Shown one piece after another: positions 55,638 through 64,000 of a stretch of DNA of 64,000 bases (the stretch's first letter is position 1; every line of letters starts with the position of its first letter). Location: assembly GCF_028912405.1 (NCBI RefSeq), contig NZ_JAKELO010000002.1, positions 62,001-126,000 of the forward strand. The letters run 5' to 3'. Origin of the DNA: Methanogenium marinum (GTDB lineage: Archaea; Halobacteriota; Methanomicrobia; Methanomicrobiales; Methanomicrobiaceae). A model generated the notes under the pieces. That model did not search any database, was not told the origin of the DNA, and worked only from the letters and a program-made list of their open reading frames with translations. Made by a program: the position numbers and the translations under genes.

Positions 55638-56005
55638 TTATATCTCTTACCTGCCTGAGATCCTCTGGACGGTCTGCATAAACATATGGTATACTATAAG
55701 TTATTTTGAGTATTTGTTCAGGTATACCCGAAATTCGAGGAGATATGATCCGAATTGTAACCCCTGATACGCTGAAAAGTCCACCGGGGGATAGCATTGG
55801 TGGCAAAGAGTTGTTCCCGCCACACAGATTGGTCCTTTGACTGAGCATCAGTATAGTGTGGAATAAATCCGGTTGTCGGGTCCCGTGATATATTCTGTCT
55901 GAAAAAGACTAAATCCCATCCAAAAGTTTCTGGAAAAAGGATACGCAATCGTACAACAAAAACTCTCAAAAAAAGAACAAACGTGGCATAAGCCACGAAA
56001 CAGAA
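55638..56005. other. 368-nt spacer, no gene recognised
   Basis: Between the ATPase gene and tRNA-Thr. Frames here are antisense or short. I see nothing specific. Confidence 0.4.
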
Positions 56006-56077
56006 AGCCTCAGGCGAGAGTTGAACTCGCGACCTCGTCCTTACCAAGGACGCGCTATACCACTAAGCCACTGAGGC
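56006..56077 (-). tRNA. tRNA-Thr (anticodon GGU)
   Basis: A 72-nt tRNA with acceptor stem GCCTCAG/CTGAGGC, anticodon loop TTGGTAA, and T loop AGTTCAACT. No encoded CCA. It marks the right edge of the accessory region. Confidence 0.95.
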
Positions 56078-56222
56078 ACTCATCATCAGAGTGTATTACA
56101 AGGTCGATTTCATACGTATAAAACAGTATTGAAATTGTTCTGAGAAATTGACATTCCCCACCCCTTTTTACCGTCAGAAATACCCCCGTGCGCAGAGATA
56201 CACCCATTTCACTGCAAAATAT

Positions 56223-56942
56223 TCATTCAAAACCGTAAGATTTAAGTAACGCAAAACTCGTGCCGACAGCATCCAGCGACCGCACTTCCAGAATAGGTTC
56301 CACGTTTTTCTCCTTCAGAGTACCCAGCACATTCTTCCAGTCAATATTCCCACTTCCCAAAGGAGAATGGCTATCCTTCGTTCCGCAGTTATCATGGATA
56401 TGGCAATGTGCAAACGGGAGACGCAGAAATGAATCAAGTTTTCCTGACAGGAATGCATGCCCAACATCCAGACATATGGCACCATCGTTAAAATACTGGT
56501 AGTCATCAGGAGTGCAGAAAAAGAAATACGGCCATTTGGGCATATTTTCAACATAGAATGTGACGCCGGAATCAGCAGCCACACCCCGAATCTCATCAAG
56601 TGAATGATGAAGGGCCTGAAGAGATAAAGCCCTGCCACCGGCCCATGCACAATACCCCGGATGGATGACAACATTCGCATTCAGTTCACCAGCTATTCCA
56701 AGAGCAACTGATATTACCTCTACACTTGCGCGGCGAATTGGTTCAAGATTACTGGCAATATTGACACCACGGGAAGGTGCATGCAGAGAATACCGAAAGG
56801 AAAAACGAGCAGGAATTTCAGCAGACTGGCAATAATGGGGGCCGTCATCCATAATCTCTACAAAATCAGTCATCCCCGAAAGAATTTCAAGTGCATCTTC
56901 AAGTGGCCTGTCGCCCAGACATGAAGTCGAGATACCCGTCAT
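56223..56942 (-). CDS. Sugar phosphate isomerase/epimerase-like TIM-barrel protein
   Basis: The 239-residue protein resembles the xylose-isomerase-like/AP-endonuclease 2 superfamily: SLHAPSRGVNI, VIHPGY, FYVENMPKW, ICLDVGHAFL, HCHIHDNCGTKDSHSPLGSGNIDW, ILEVRS. Histidines, Glu and Asp at the strand ends would bind metals. Reaction unknown. It lies just outside tRNA-Thr and has core-type composition. Confidence 0.85.
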   Translation of the reverse strand: MTGISTSCLGDRPLEDALEILSGMTDFVEIMDDGPHYCQSAEIPARFSFRYSLHAPSRGVNIASNLEPIRRASVEVISVALGIAGELNANVVIHPGYCAWAGGRALSLQALHHSLDEIRGVAADSGVTFYVENMPKWPYFFFCTPDDYQYFNDGAICLDVGHAFLSGKLDSFLRLPFAHCHIHDNCGTKDSHSPLGSGNIDWKNVLGTLKEKNVEPILEVRSLDAVGTSFALLKSYGFE

Positions 56943-57128
56943 ACAACAGAGTATGGTAAACCATACATACTAAACTGATTCCCCTTACGAATAACAAATA
57001 AACAAAATTTTTTTAAATGGAATGAACCACCACTATATAGTAAAAACGATTTGAGAGATGCATGAGTGAAAATGCATTTATGCATATAAATAATAATATA
57101 TAGACACCACTGATTCCGAAGAGGTACA

Positions 57129-58166
57129 ATGCCGGACAAGGAAAAAACACCCCATATCACCAATACCAAAATTCTACAGACCATTATCCCACAGGTCATA
57201 ATGAATTCGGATGATCTGATCGTTTTCTGTACAGATGATTCCGAAAAAATACTCATGTGGAACCGGGCGGCAGAGATTATTACCGGGTATTCCCATGCTG
57301 AAGTGCCTGATGTGAAAACAGCGCTCAGGGTAGCATATCCTGAAAGCAACTACCGTGAAATAATTGCCACCGTCAGGGACATTTTCAGAAAAAACGAAAA
57401 TAAATCCGTTCATTATGAAACAAAGATAAAAACAAAAAAAGGACAAATCCGCTATATTTCATGGATAATTGAACGAATTCCTGAGACTGATACGACCCCA
57501 CAGGTGTACGTAACAACCGGAACAGACGTAACCCACACACAGCAATGTGAAAATGATGCACTCCTCCTCAGTGAAATCGTCAAATCATCACATGATGCAA
57601 TCGTTGGTATGAGCCCGGACGGCTCAATTCTTACATGGAACAATGCTGCAGAGGATATATTTGGGTATGGAGAAACCGATAGTATCGGCAAACCGTTCTC
57701 CCGCCACATTCCGGATGAGAAGAAAAATACATTTGCCGCCATCCTCAAAAATATTTCAGAAGGAAATAATTTCATCGGAACTATGGTATGCCTCACAAAA
57801 ACAGGAAAACAGATCACCGCAAGCATTGCATTTTCTCCTATTTCCGGCGAGGAAGGAACAATTGAAGGCATCTCTGCCATTATGAGAGATATGACCAGGG
57901 AAGTTGCTATTCAACAGACAATGAAAGGCTATATCTCTGAGGCAACAATGCGCCTGAACCACCCGACGGCACTGGTGGAAGGGAACCTCATCTCCCTGAT
58001 TGAACGGATCAGAGAAGGAGATTTTGAAGATGAAGATCTCCTGATGGAACTCCAGGTGCAGCAGAAAGCACTTTCACAAATAAATCATAATCTCAGGGAA
58101 CTCTCACAGGCGATAATTGGGAACTTCAAAGATAGTGAAGAGGAAATTATCCCGGATACCATGTAA
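57129..58166 (+). CDS. PAS-domain signal protein
   Basis: The 345-residue protein has two PAS domains with PAC motifs (about 20-130, MNSDDLIVFCTDDSEKILMWNRAAEIITGYS; about 145-260, DAIVGMSPDGSILTWNNAAEDIFGYGETD), then a helical C-terminus (LNHPTALVEGNLISLIERI). No kinase ATPase domain is present, so it acts as a sensor or scaffold. GAGGT precedes the ATG. TATA-like ATATAAATAATA lies about 40 nt upstream. The KaiC-like gene follows after 16 nt. Confidence 0.85.
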   Translation: MPDKEKTPHITNTKILQTIIPQVIMNSDDLIVFCTDDSEKILMWNRAAEIITGYSHAEVPDVKTALRVAYPESNYREIIATVRDIFRKNENKSVHYETKIKTKKGQIRYISWIIERIPETDTTPQVYVTTGTDVTHTQQCENDALLLSEIVKSSHDAIVGMSPDGSILTWNNAAEDIFGYGETDSIGKPFSRHIPDEKKNTFAAILKNISEGNNFIGTMVCLTKTGKQITASIAFSPISGEEGTIEGISAIMRDMTREVAIQQTMKGYISEATMRLNHPTALVEGNLISLIERIREGDFEDEDLLMELQVQQKALSQINHNLRELSQAIIGNFKDSEEEIIPDTM

Positions 58167-58182
58167 GGAAAGGAGCAAACAT

Positions 58183-58725
58183 TTGGTAATAAAACCCGGG
58201 GATCTGATATCAGAGCAGATTATACTTGTCCAGTCAGAGGCCCATTTACTTAAAACAGTGAATACAGAGGTTGTACAAAATATTACCGCCGAAGGGTATC
58301 ATGTAATTATGATCACCATAAATCAGCCATCCATAATTCTTTCAAAGATGTATGCCCGTGCCAATATCGATACCAGTCTTGTCTTTTTTATCGACGCCAT
58401 CACAAATTATGCCCTGGGGAAAGATGAAGAGGACAACGAAAATACCCTGTTTATCAATAACCCCGGAGATCTTACTGAGATTGGAATTGCAATTACCAAA
58501 GCGATGACAAAATTTGAGAATGAAAATATATGCATCGTGCTTGATTCAATCAGTACCATGCTTATCTATACATCATCGGCGAGAATCACAAAATTTATTC
58601 ATTACCTTACAAACAAAATCAGGCTGTCTGATATAAATGGCGTACTCTTTGCAGCCAAAAACGGACTTGACCCCGGATTTATGATTCAACTGACCACATT
58701 TGTAGATGAAATAAAAGAGGAATAA
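58183..58725 (+). CDS. KaiC/RecA-like domain protein without Walker A
   Basis: About 180 residues. The TTG start at 58183 is chosen because AGGAG lies 7 nt before it; the frame open upstream of it overlaps the PAS gene. The sequence (EQIILVQSEAHLLKTVNTEVVQNITAEGYHVIMITINQP, CIVLDSISTMLIYTSSARITKFIHYLTNKIR) follows the RecA/KaiC core with a Walker B-like LDS but lacks the P-loop. It may bind a signalling partner rather than ATP. Co-transcribed with the PAS protein gene. Confidence 0.65.
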   Translation: MVIKPGDLISEQIILVQSEAHLLKTVNTEVVQNITAEGYHVIMITINQPSIILSKMYARANIDTSLVFFIDAITNYALGKDEEDNENTLFINNPGDLTEIGIAITKAMTKFENENICIVLDSISTMLIYTSSARITKFIHYLTNKIRLSDINGVLFAAKNGLDPGFMIQLTTFVDEIKEE

Positions 58726-58745
58726 AATACAAAAATACTATGAAA

Positions 58746-59771
58746 TTATTCCCTCATATGCACATCCATCTGGGGGAACGGTATTTCAATTCCTTCCTCA
58801 GCAAACCGGCGTTCAATCTCAAAATTGATATGATCTTTTATCTCCCATGACATATTGAACCGTTTTGCCCAGATAACCATCATATAATCAAGACTTGATG
58901 CACCAAATTCCAGGAAATACACACTGGGAACAGGATCCGTCAGAATATACGAAGAATTCGTTGCTGCATCGCGGCAGATTTCCAGAAGAATCTCTTTTAC
59001 CCGGTGGACATCACTTCCATACGCAACGGAAACAGGAATTTTTACCTTCAGTTTGACATCCGGCATGGCATAATTGGTGATAACACTGTTTGCCATTTTT
59101 GAATTCGGAATTGTCAGCAACTGATAATCAAGGGTCTTGATTCTCGTACTTCGTGGGCCGACACTCTCCACATCACCGAGAAATCCGTCTATTTTAATCC
59201 GGTCACCGATGGCAAAGGGTTTGTCAATCACAATGATGGCGCCGCCAAAGAAATTAGAGATCAGGTCCTGTCCTGCAAGGGCAACGGCCAGTCCAAAGAC
59301 ACCCCCTGCGGCAATGAGGGGAGTGATATCAATACCCAGGTATGACAGGACAATGAGAATCGCAATAAACCAGATGATATACCGGACCGTAACCTCAAGA
59401 ATATCAATGATTTTGTCGTCAAGGTCACTCTCTGTTTTGGCAGAAAGCCACTGTCCATACAGTTTAATGAAATTTTCAACAAATATTGAGACAACCCAGG
59501 CACCCAGAAGAATGTACGCCGCATTCAGATATTTGCCATCTACAATCCATGCATATCCTTCAGGGATAGCAACATACCGCATCGCAAAGAAAAATGAAAA
59601 AAACAGTATTCCTGCAATAATGGGTTTTCCAATCGAAATTACCAGGATATCATCAAACTGGGATTCGGTCAAATCGGCCCTTTTCTTCAACCATTTGAAC
59701 ACCCGCCCTATTATATAGGCTGCAATTATCCCAACGAGGATTATTCCAGCAGCAATCAAGATATCAGACAT
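58746..59771 (-). CDS. MscS-family mechanosensitive ion channel
   Basis: About 341 residues, from MSDILIAAGIILVG. Four or five membrane helices lead to the MscS pore helix region AAGGVFGLAVALAGQDLISNFFGGAIIVIDKPFAIGDRI, then the beta domain (GDVESVGPRSTRIKTLDYQLLTIPNSKM) and C-terminal domain. It releases solutes on osmotic downshock. The frame stays open to 60272 on this strand, but that part is antisense to hypD. Confidence 0.92.
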   Translation of the reverse strand: MSDILIAAGIILVGIIAAYIIGRVFKWLKKRADLTESQFDDILVISIGKPIIAGILFFSFFFAMRYVAIPEGYAWIVDGKYLNAAYILLGAWVVSIFVENFIKLYGQWLSAKTESDLDDKIIDILEVTVRYIIWFIAILIVLSYLGIDITPLIAAGGVFGLAVALAGQDLISNFFGGAIIVIDKPFAIGDRIKIDGFLGDVESVGPRSTRIKTLDYQLLTIPNSKMANSVITNYAMPDVKLKVKIPVSVAYGSDVHRVKEILLEICRDAATNSSYILTDPVPSVYFLEFGASSLDYMMVIWAKRFNMSWEIKDHINFEIERRFAEEGIEIPFPQMDVHMRE

Positions 59772-59816
59772 ATGAGATAATCTTTTTTGCAGGCAACTAT
59801 AAAAATAATGATTAAT

Positions 59817-60848
59817 ATGGCAGATGGAACAGACATTCTCAAAGCACTCAACGAAGAGATGGACAGACCGTACACATTCATGCATATCTGCGGTACGCAT
59901 GAGGCCGCAATCGCCCATGCAGGACTGCGAAGTATTCTGCCGGACGGACTGAAAATTGTCATGGGGCCCGGATGCCCGGTGTGCATCACCCCCCAGGGTG
60001 AAATTGATGCGGCCATTGAACTTGCAAAGAAAGGGTGTATCATTGCAACCTATGGAGACCTCGTCCGTGTGCCCGGCACACAGGGTGCCCTTGAAGAATT
60101 CAGCAAGAACGATGTCAGGGTTGTCCAGGGTGTCCACAAGGCAGTAGAGATAGCAGAGAAGACCGACAGGGAGGTTGTGTTTATCTCTGTCGGATTCGAG
60201 ACGACAGCACCCACAGTCGCTGCCACCATTCTGCAGAAACCGCCGGAAAATTTCAGTATTCTCAGTTGCCACCGGTTCGTGCCACCTGCAATGAAATACC
60301 TCCTGGAACAGGGTGAGGCAAATCTGGACGGGTTCCTTTTACCCGGCCATGTCTGTGTGGTCGCCGGATACGAGGAGTATGAACAGTTCCCCGTGCCCCA
60401 GGTTGTCGGTGGGTTTGAACCGGAAGATATTCTCCTCGGCCTCCTGATGCTCGTCAAACAGGTCAATGAAGGACGGGCTGAAGTTGAGAATGCATATCCT
60501 CGTGCTGTCTCCCGCGAAGGCAACCCGAAAGCGATGAAGATGATTTACGAAGTCTTTGAGACATGTGATGTGGAATGGCGTGGCTTCCCGGTCATCCCGG
60601 ATTCCGGGCTCAGACTAAAAGATAAGTATGCAGCATATGATGCGCAGAAGAAATTTGGCATCGAAATAAAACATGTTGAGAAAAACTCCGCATGCATCTG
60701 CGATCAGGTGCTTCGTGGTGTGGCAGACCCCACCGACTGCAAACTCTTCGGAAAGGCCTGCACTCCAAGAAATCCGGTAGGACCATGCATGGTCAGCCAT
60801 GAAGGTGCCTGTAAGATATGGGCGCTCTATAACCAGAAAAAATACTGA
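59817..60848 (+). CDS. hypD: Hydrogenase maturation protein HypD
   Basis: The 343-residue protein has all HypD signatures: HICGTHE, GPGCPVC, ATYGD, GFETTAPT, LPGHVC and a C-terminal [4Fe-4S] cysteine cluster (CICDQVLRG...CKLFGKAC...GPCMVSHEGAC). With HypC it carries the Fe(CN)2CO group built for NiFe hydrogenases, which this organism needs for hydrogen-dependent methanogenesis. ATG 59817 (MADGTDILK) is preferred; ATG 59808 is possible. No other hyp gene is in the window. Confidence 0.95.
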   Translation: MADGTDILKALNEEMDRPYTFMHICGTHEAAIAHAGLRSILPDGLKIVMGPGCPVCITPQGEIDAAIELAKKGCIIATYGDLVRVPGTQGALEEFSKNDVRVVQGVHKAVEIAEKTDREVVFISVGFETTAPTVAATILQKPPENFSILSCHRFVPPAMKYLLEQGEANLDGFLLPGHVCVVAGYEEYEQFPVPQVVGGFEPEDILLGLLMLVKQVNEGRAEVENAYPRAVSREGNPKAMKMIYEVFETCDVEWRGFPVIPDSGLRLKDKYAAYDAQKKFGIEIKHVEKNSACICDQVLRGVADPTDCKLFGKACTPRNPVGPCMVSHEGACKIWALYNQKKY

Positions 60849-60946
60849 TACACCAATTTATTTCAAAAATTTATCTCCATTTTACCTCATATATCTCTAT
60901 CAGAGGGATATCCCTTAATATCATAGAGACGAACAGTATGAGGCAG

Positions 60947-61018
60947 GTCCCGGTAGGGTAGTGGATATCCTGGGAGCCTCCGAAGCTTCCGACCCGGGTT
61001 CAAGTCCCGGCCGGGGCG
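60947..61018 (+). tRNA. tRNA-Arg (anticodon CCG)
   Basis: A 72-nt tRNA with acceptor GTCCCGG/CCGGGGC, anticodon loop CTCCGAA between GGAGC/GCTTC-type stems, and T arm CCGGGTTCAAGTCCCGG. No encoded CCA. Confidence 0.93.
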
Positions 61019-61221
61019 TATTTTTAGGGAATTCTATATATTCCCACGTTTTGTGGAATATAATGTAATGCTTAGTGTGGTCTATTTTCAATTATTCTCC
61101 ACATGTCAGAAAGGCAATCTAATGGAAAGCTAAGAGAATTACCTCAGAGACTGAAGAGCAGAGTCTTCTCTCTCCATACAGATTTAAAAAAATGGTGTTT
61201 TGGTGATCACGCTCAGAGTAA

Positions 61222-61557
61222 TCAGCTGAACTCCTCAATTGTGTCCTGGACGAGTTTAACATACATGAGTGCGGGGCCACCACCCATCAGCGCAGCGACC
61301 ATCGCAGCCTCCACCATCTCATCGCCGGTTGCACCAAGAGCAAGGCACTTTTTGCCATGGATAGCAATGCACCAGGTGCACTGCGCCTTCACGGCGAGCG
61401 CAAGGGCAATCAGCTCCTTTGTCTTGCCGTCAAGGGCACCGGGTTTCTCCACGCCACCCATGAATGCACCGAATCCCTCCATTGCGGCAGGCACCTGCTC
61501 TCTGAGTTTTCCAAGACTTTCCTGCTGTTCCAGTGTTAAATCAGTAATTTTTCCCAT
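61222..61557 (-). CDS. Carboxymuconolactone decarboxylase / AhpD-like protein
   Basis: The 111-residue protein has the redox-active CTWCIAIHGKK (CxxC...H) near residue 60 and GATGDEMVEAAMVAALMGGGPALMY, typical of AhpD-like alkylhydroperoxidases. It probably takes part in peroxide defence or thiol chemistry. GAGGTGA lies 5 nt before its ATG. Confidence 0.92.
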   Translation of the reverse strand: MGKITDLTLEQQESLGKLREQVPAAMEGFGAFMGGVEKPGALDGKTKELIALALAVKAQCTWCIAIHGKKCLALGATGDEMVEAAMVAALMGGGPALMYVKLVQDTIEEFS

Positions 61558-62220
61558 ATTTTCACCTCACTTGTAACATATCAGACCGAACGTGGCACAC
61601 CAGTGACGATCTGGAAAGTATCAACTATTTTTTTTTCAGCCAGCATCCCTGCAGGGAAGCACAACGTACAAATATCCCTGCTTTGTAGGAGAACTCACCG
61701 CACCTGAAACTCTCAGTCAGTTCTTCAGGAGTCTTTGCAGTTTTTTTTACTACCATACAGGACGACACCCTTTGAGACAGTCCCGGGTAGACCTGCAGGA
61801 TAAGAGAGGCCTTAGCATAGTTGATATCCACGGATATTTCATCAATTTCGCTTCATATCAGCAGAAGAAGACTGGTCTCTTCCCAAATGATACCATTATA
61901 AGAAAAAATGGGATTAATGTGCTATCTCAATCTGTCATTATTGGCATCTTTGTAAATCCAGTGGGACATCCCCTTCGCACTGATATCTGAACATTATATT
62001 TTGCCCCCCATAAAACTGATCATAGGTACAAATATTGAAATTACCGGGGCAGAAACAATAGATTGCAGAACCGTGAAATTTCAGGAGAATTTATAATACC
62101 ATTTATGATTTTTGCAAAATGCATCCATAATAATTCCGGATATATTTGCGAAATCTCAAACAAATAACTTCCACCCCAAAAAATATATCCCCCCATACCG
62201 AAATACCGCCCTGAATCCCC
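61558..62220. other. About 660 nt without a recognised gene
   Basis: Divergent spacer between the AhpD-like gene and the DUF255 gene. TATA-like AAATATAT near 62176 may serve the latter. Short frames look unreal. Confidence 0.45.
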
Positions 62221-64000
62221 ATGTTCAAACCACCTGTACACAATCACCTCAAAGATACCCACAGCCCCTATCTCCTCCAGCATGCCACAAACCCGGTAGC
62301 GTGGTATCCCTGGGGTGAAGAAGCATTTTCCCGTGCTCACTCAGAGAATAAACCGATATTTCTCTCCATCGGCTATTCATCCTGCCACTGGTGCCATGTC
62401 ATGGCCCACGAATCCTTTGAAGACCGTGAAGTTGCAGAAATTCTAAACCGTTCATTTATCTGCATCAAAGTTGACCGGGAAGAACGGCCGGATATCGATG
62501 CAACATACATGTCATTTGCCCAGGCAATGACCGGGACAGGGGGATGGCCACTTACCATTGTCATGACCCCTGATAAAGAACCATTTTTTGCCGCAACATA
62601 TATCCCAAAAACCAGACAATTCGGACGCAGGGGCCTCACCGAAATCCTTGAAGAAATTGTTACCCTCTGGGAAAATAACAATACAGGAGTGCGCAATTCA
62701 GCAGGAAAACTTAGAACTGCAATGGAAAATCAGGTAACCCATGCACCCGAGGGAACATTCAGCGGGGATGAAGTGCACACCGCATTCAAAGAACTCTCAA
62801 CCACATTTGATGAAAAATACGGCGGTTTTGGAATCGCACCGAAATTCCCGTCACCCCACACGATAATCTTCCTTCTGAAATACAGCAAATCCACCGGGAA
62901 TAACGATGCACGGAGAATGGCAGAGAAAACCCTGGATGCCATGATAACAGGAGGTATCTGTGATCATATCGGCGGGGGATTCCACCGGTATTCTGTCACC
63001 CGCGACTGGCGTATACCCCACTTTGAAAAGATGCTCTATGACCAGGCAATGATCCTCTATGCCTATACGGAAGGCTGGCGTGCCACGGGAAATGAGGTCT
63101 ACAAAACGGTTGCAGAAGATATCGCCGACTATCTTATAACAAACATGCAGGCTAAAAAAGGGGGGTTCTTCTCTGCTGAAGATGCAGACAGTGACAACAC
63201 AGAGGGAGCGGCGTATCTCTGGACATATGAAGAACTCAGGGAAGCAGCGGGTGAATATGCAGAAGAAGTCCTCGCCTCATTTGATATCCGGGAGAACGAA
63301 ATTCCTGCAGAAGAGACACACGGTCTTCCACCCGGAAAACAGACACTGGCATTTGCATCCTGGAATGCAGCGAAACTCTGGTATACCTCAGAGAAACGCA
63401 CGGCTATCAGGAAAAAAATCAGGGAAATACGGAACCTGCGCCCGTCACCATTCCGCGACGAGAAGATACTCACCGACTGGAATGGTCTGTGTATCGGTGC
63501 ACTTGCCTATGCCGGATCATCACTGCGCCATCCGGAGTATATCAGTGCAGCAGAGATGGCTGCAGACACCCTCCCCTACTCCGATACCGGAGAACTGCTC
63601 CACAGCAGATTTGCCGGAGTCTCCTCCGGTGCAGCACCGCTGGATGACTATGCCTTCGTACTCTGGGGATATCTCATGCTCTATGAAGCAACCTTTGATG
63701 CTGTCTGGCTTGAAAAGGCAGAGAATTTGACTACCATTCTCTCAAAACACTACCATGCTCCCCAGGGAGGATATTACCTGACGGCAGACGGGGCAGAGAC
63801 ACCGCTCATGAGACAGATAAATGTATATGACGGTGCGATTCCATCCGGAAATTCCATGATGGCTGTCTCTCTCATCCTTTTTGCCCGGATAACAGCAGTG
63901 ATCGCATACGAAGACGATGCAATACAGATTTTTGGCGCTTTTGCACCAGAAGTCCTGCATGCGCCATCGGGATACTGCCATCTCCTCTCAGCATATCTGC
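62221..64000 (+). CDS. DUF255 / YyaL-type thioredoxin-fold protein, 3' end outside the window
   Basis: The frame opens at ATG 62221 and stays open to the window edge, at least 593 residues. The N-terminus [36 protein letters not shown] is characteristic, followed by the thioredoxin-like [20 protein letters not shown] (CHWC), [14 protein letters not shown] and, later, an (alpha/alpha)6 barrel region ([43 protein letters not shown]). Function is unsettled in this family. The usual length of about 680-700 residues means that most of the gene is present. Confidence 0.9.
   Translation, partial: MFKPPVHNHLKDTHSPYLLQHATNPVAWYPWGEEAFSRAHSENKPIFLSIGYSSCHWCHVMAHESFEDREVAEILNRSFICIKVDREERPDIDATYMSFAQAMTGTGGWPLTIVMTPDKEPFFAATYIPKTRQFGRRGLTEILEEIVTLWENNNTGVRNSAGKLRTAMENQVTHAPEGTFSGDEVHTAFKELSTTFDEKYGGFGIAPKFPSPHTIIFLLKYSKSTGNNDARRMAEKTLDAMITGGICDHIGGGFHRYSVTRDWRIPHFEKMLYDQAMILYAYTEGWRATGNEVYKTVAEDIADYLITNMQAKKGGFFSAEDADSDNTEGAAYLWTYEELREAAGEYAEEVLASFDIRENEIPAEETHGLPPGKQTLAFASWNAAKLWYTSEKRTAIRKKIREIRNLRPSPFRDEKILTDWNGLCIGALAYAGSSLRHPEYISAAEMAADTLPYSDTGELLHSRFAGVSSGAAPLDDYAFVLWGYLMLYEATFDAVWLEKAENLTTILSKHYHAPQGGYYLTADGAETPLMRQINVYDGAIPSGNSMMAVSLILFARITAVIAYEDDAIQIFGAFAPEVLHAPSGYCHLLSAYL

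Noticed and set aside
59787..60272. Long minus-strand open frame extending the MscS gene upstream
   Set aside because: It is antisense to hypD, whose protein signatures are unmistakable; MscS homology starts at 59771.
61103..61576. 157-codon plus-strand frame
   Set aside because: It is antisense to the AhpD-like gene, which has the CxxC...H motif and a strong ribosome site.

Overview
The window looks like chromosomal DNA of a hydrogenotrophic methanogenic archaeon, most probably of the order Methanomicrobiales. Pointers are archaeal TATA boxes with purine-rich Shine-Dalgarno sites, T-run terminators without hairpins, a standalone HypD (NiFe hydrogenase maturation), FdhD, an archaeal THUMP-type tRNA methyltransferase, a Dph6-type ligase, PAS/KaiC-like archaeal signalling genes, and a bacterial-type grpE-dnaK-dnaJ set of the kind found in Methanomicrobia. 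The species was not determined.

Layout. 0-24.7 kb is mostly core: an FAD oxidoreductase, a sodium:solute symporter with a tiny accessory protein gene, a tightly overlapping leuA-ilvB-ilvN branched-chain amino acid operon, purH, a PAPS-reductase-like PP-loop protein, grpE-dnaK-dnaJ, a tRNA methyltransferase, a DUF134 regulator, an overlapping Dph6-like ligase and glutamine amidotransferase pair, an HTH-PAS regulator between two ~185-bp direct repeats, a Yip1-type membrane protein, and a PAPS-reductase/cysteine-desulfurase fusion beside fdhD.

24.7-56 kb is an AT-richer accessory region with many defence-type and decayed genes. It holds a PD-(D/E)xK-like nuclease; a DUF2290-like gene plus SF1 helicase and a tandem GIY-YIG protein between ~155-bp inverted repeats; tRNA-Leu; a frameshifted DUF1016 gene; a truncated McrC; an orphan betaine-binding lipoprotein; hicB with a decayed hicA; a DUF4143 ATPase; an orphan antitoxin; a CPBP protease; an EVE plus NucS-like pair; a PLD-helicase plus Eco57I-type methyltransferase system; a uracil-glycosylase remnant; a winged-helix plus DUF3467 pair; RhuM with a remnant copy; and an OLD/PARIS-like ATPase whose TOPRIM partner has an in-frame stop. 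tRNA-Thr closes the region.

56-64 kb returns to core-like genes: a TIM-barrel isomerase, a PAS plus KaiC-like pair, an MscS channel, hypD, tRNA-Arg, an AhpD-like protein and a DUF255/YyaL-type thioredoxin-fold protein that runs off the window.

Themes. Sulfur transfer (two PAPS-reductase-like proteins, a fused cysteine desulfurase, FdhD) and layered, partly eroded anti-mobile-element systems dominate. Family calls come from reading motifs by eye; no database search was possible.
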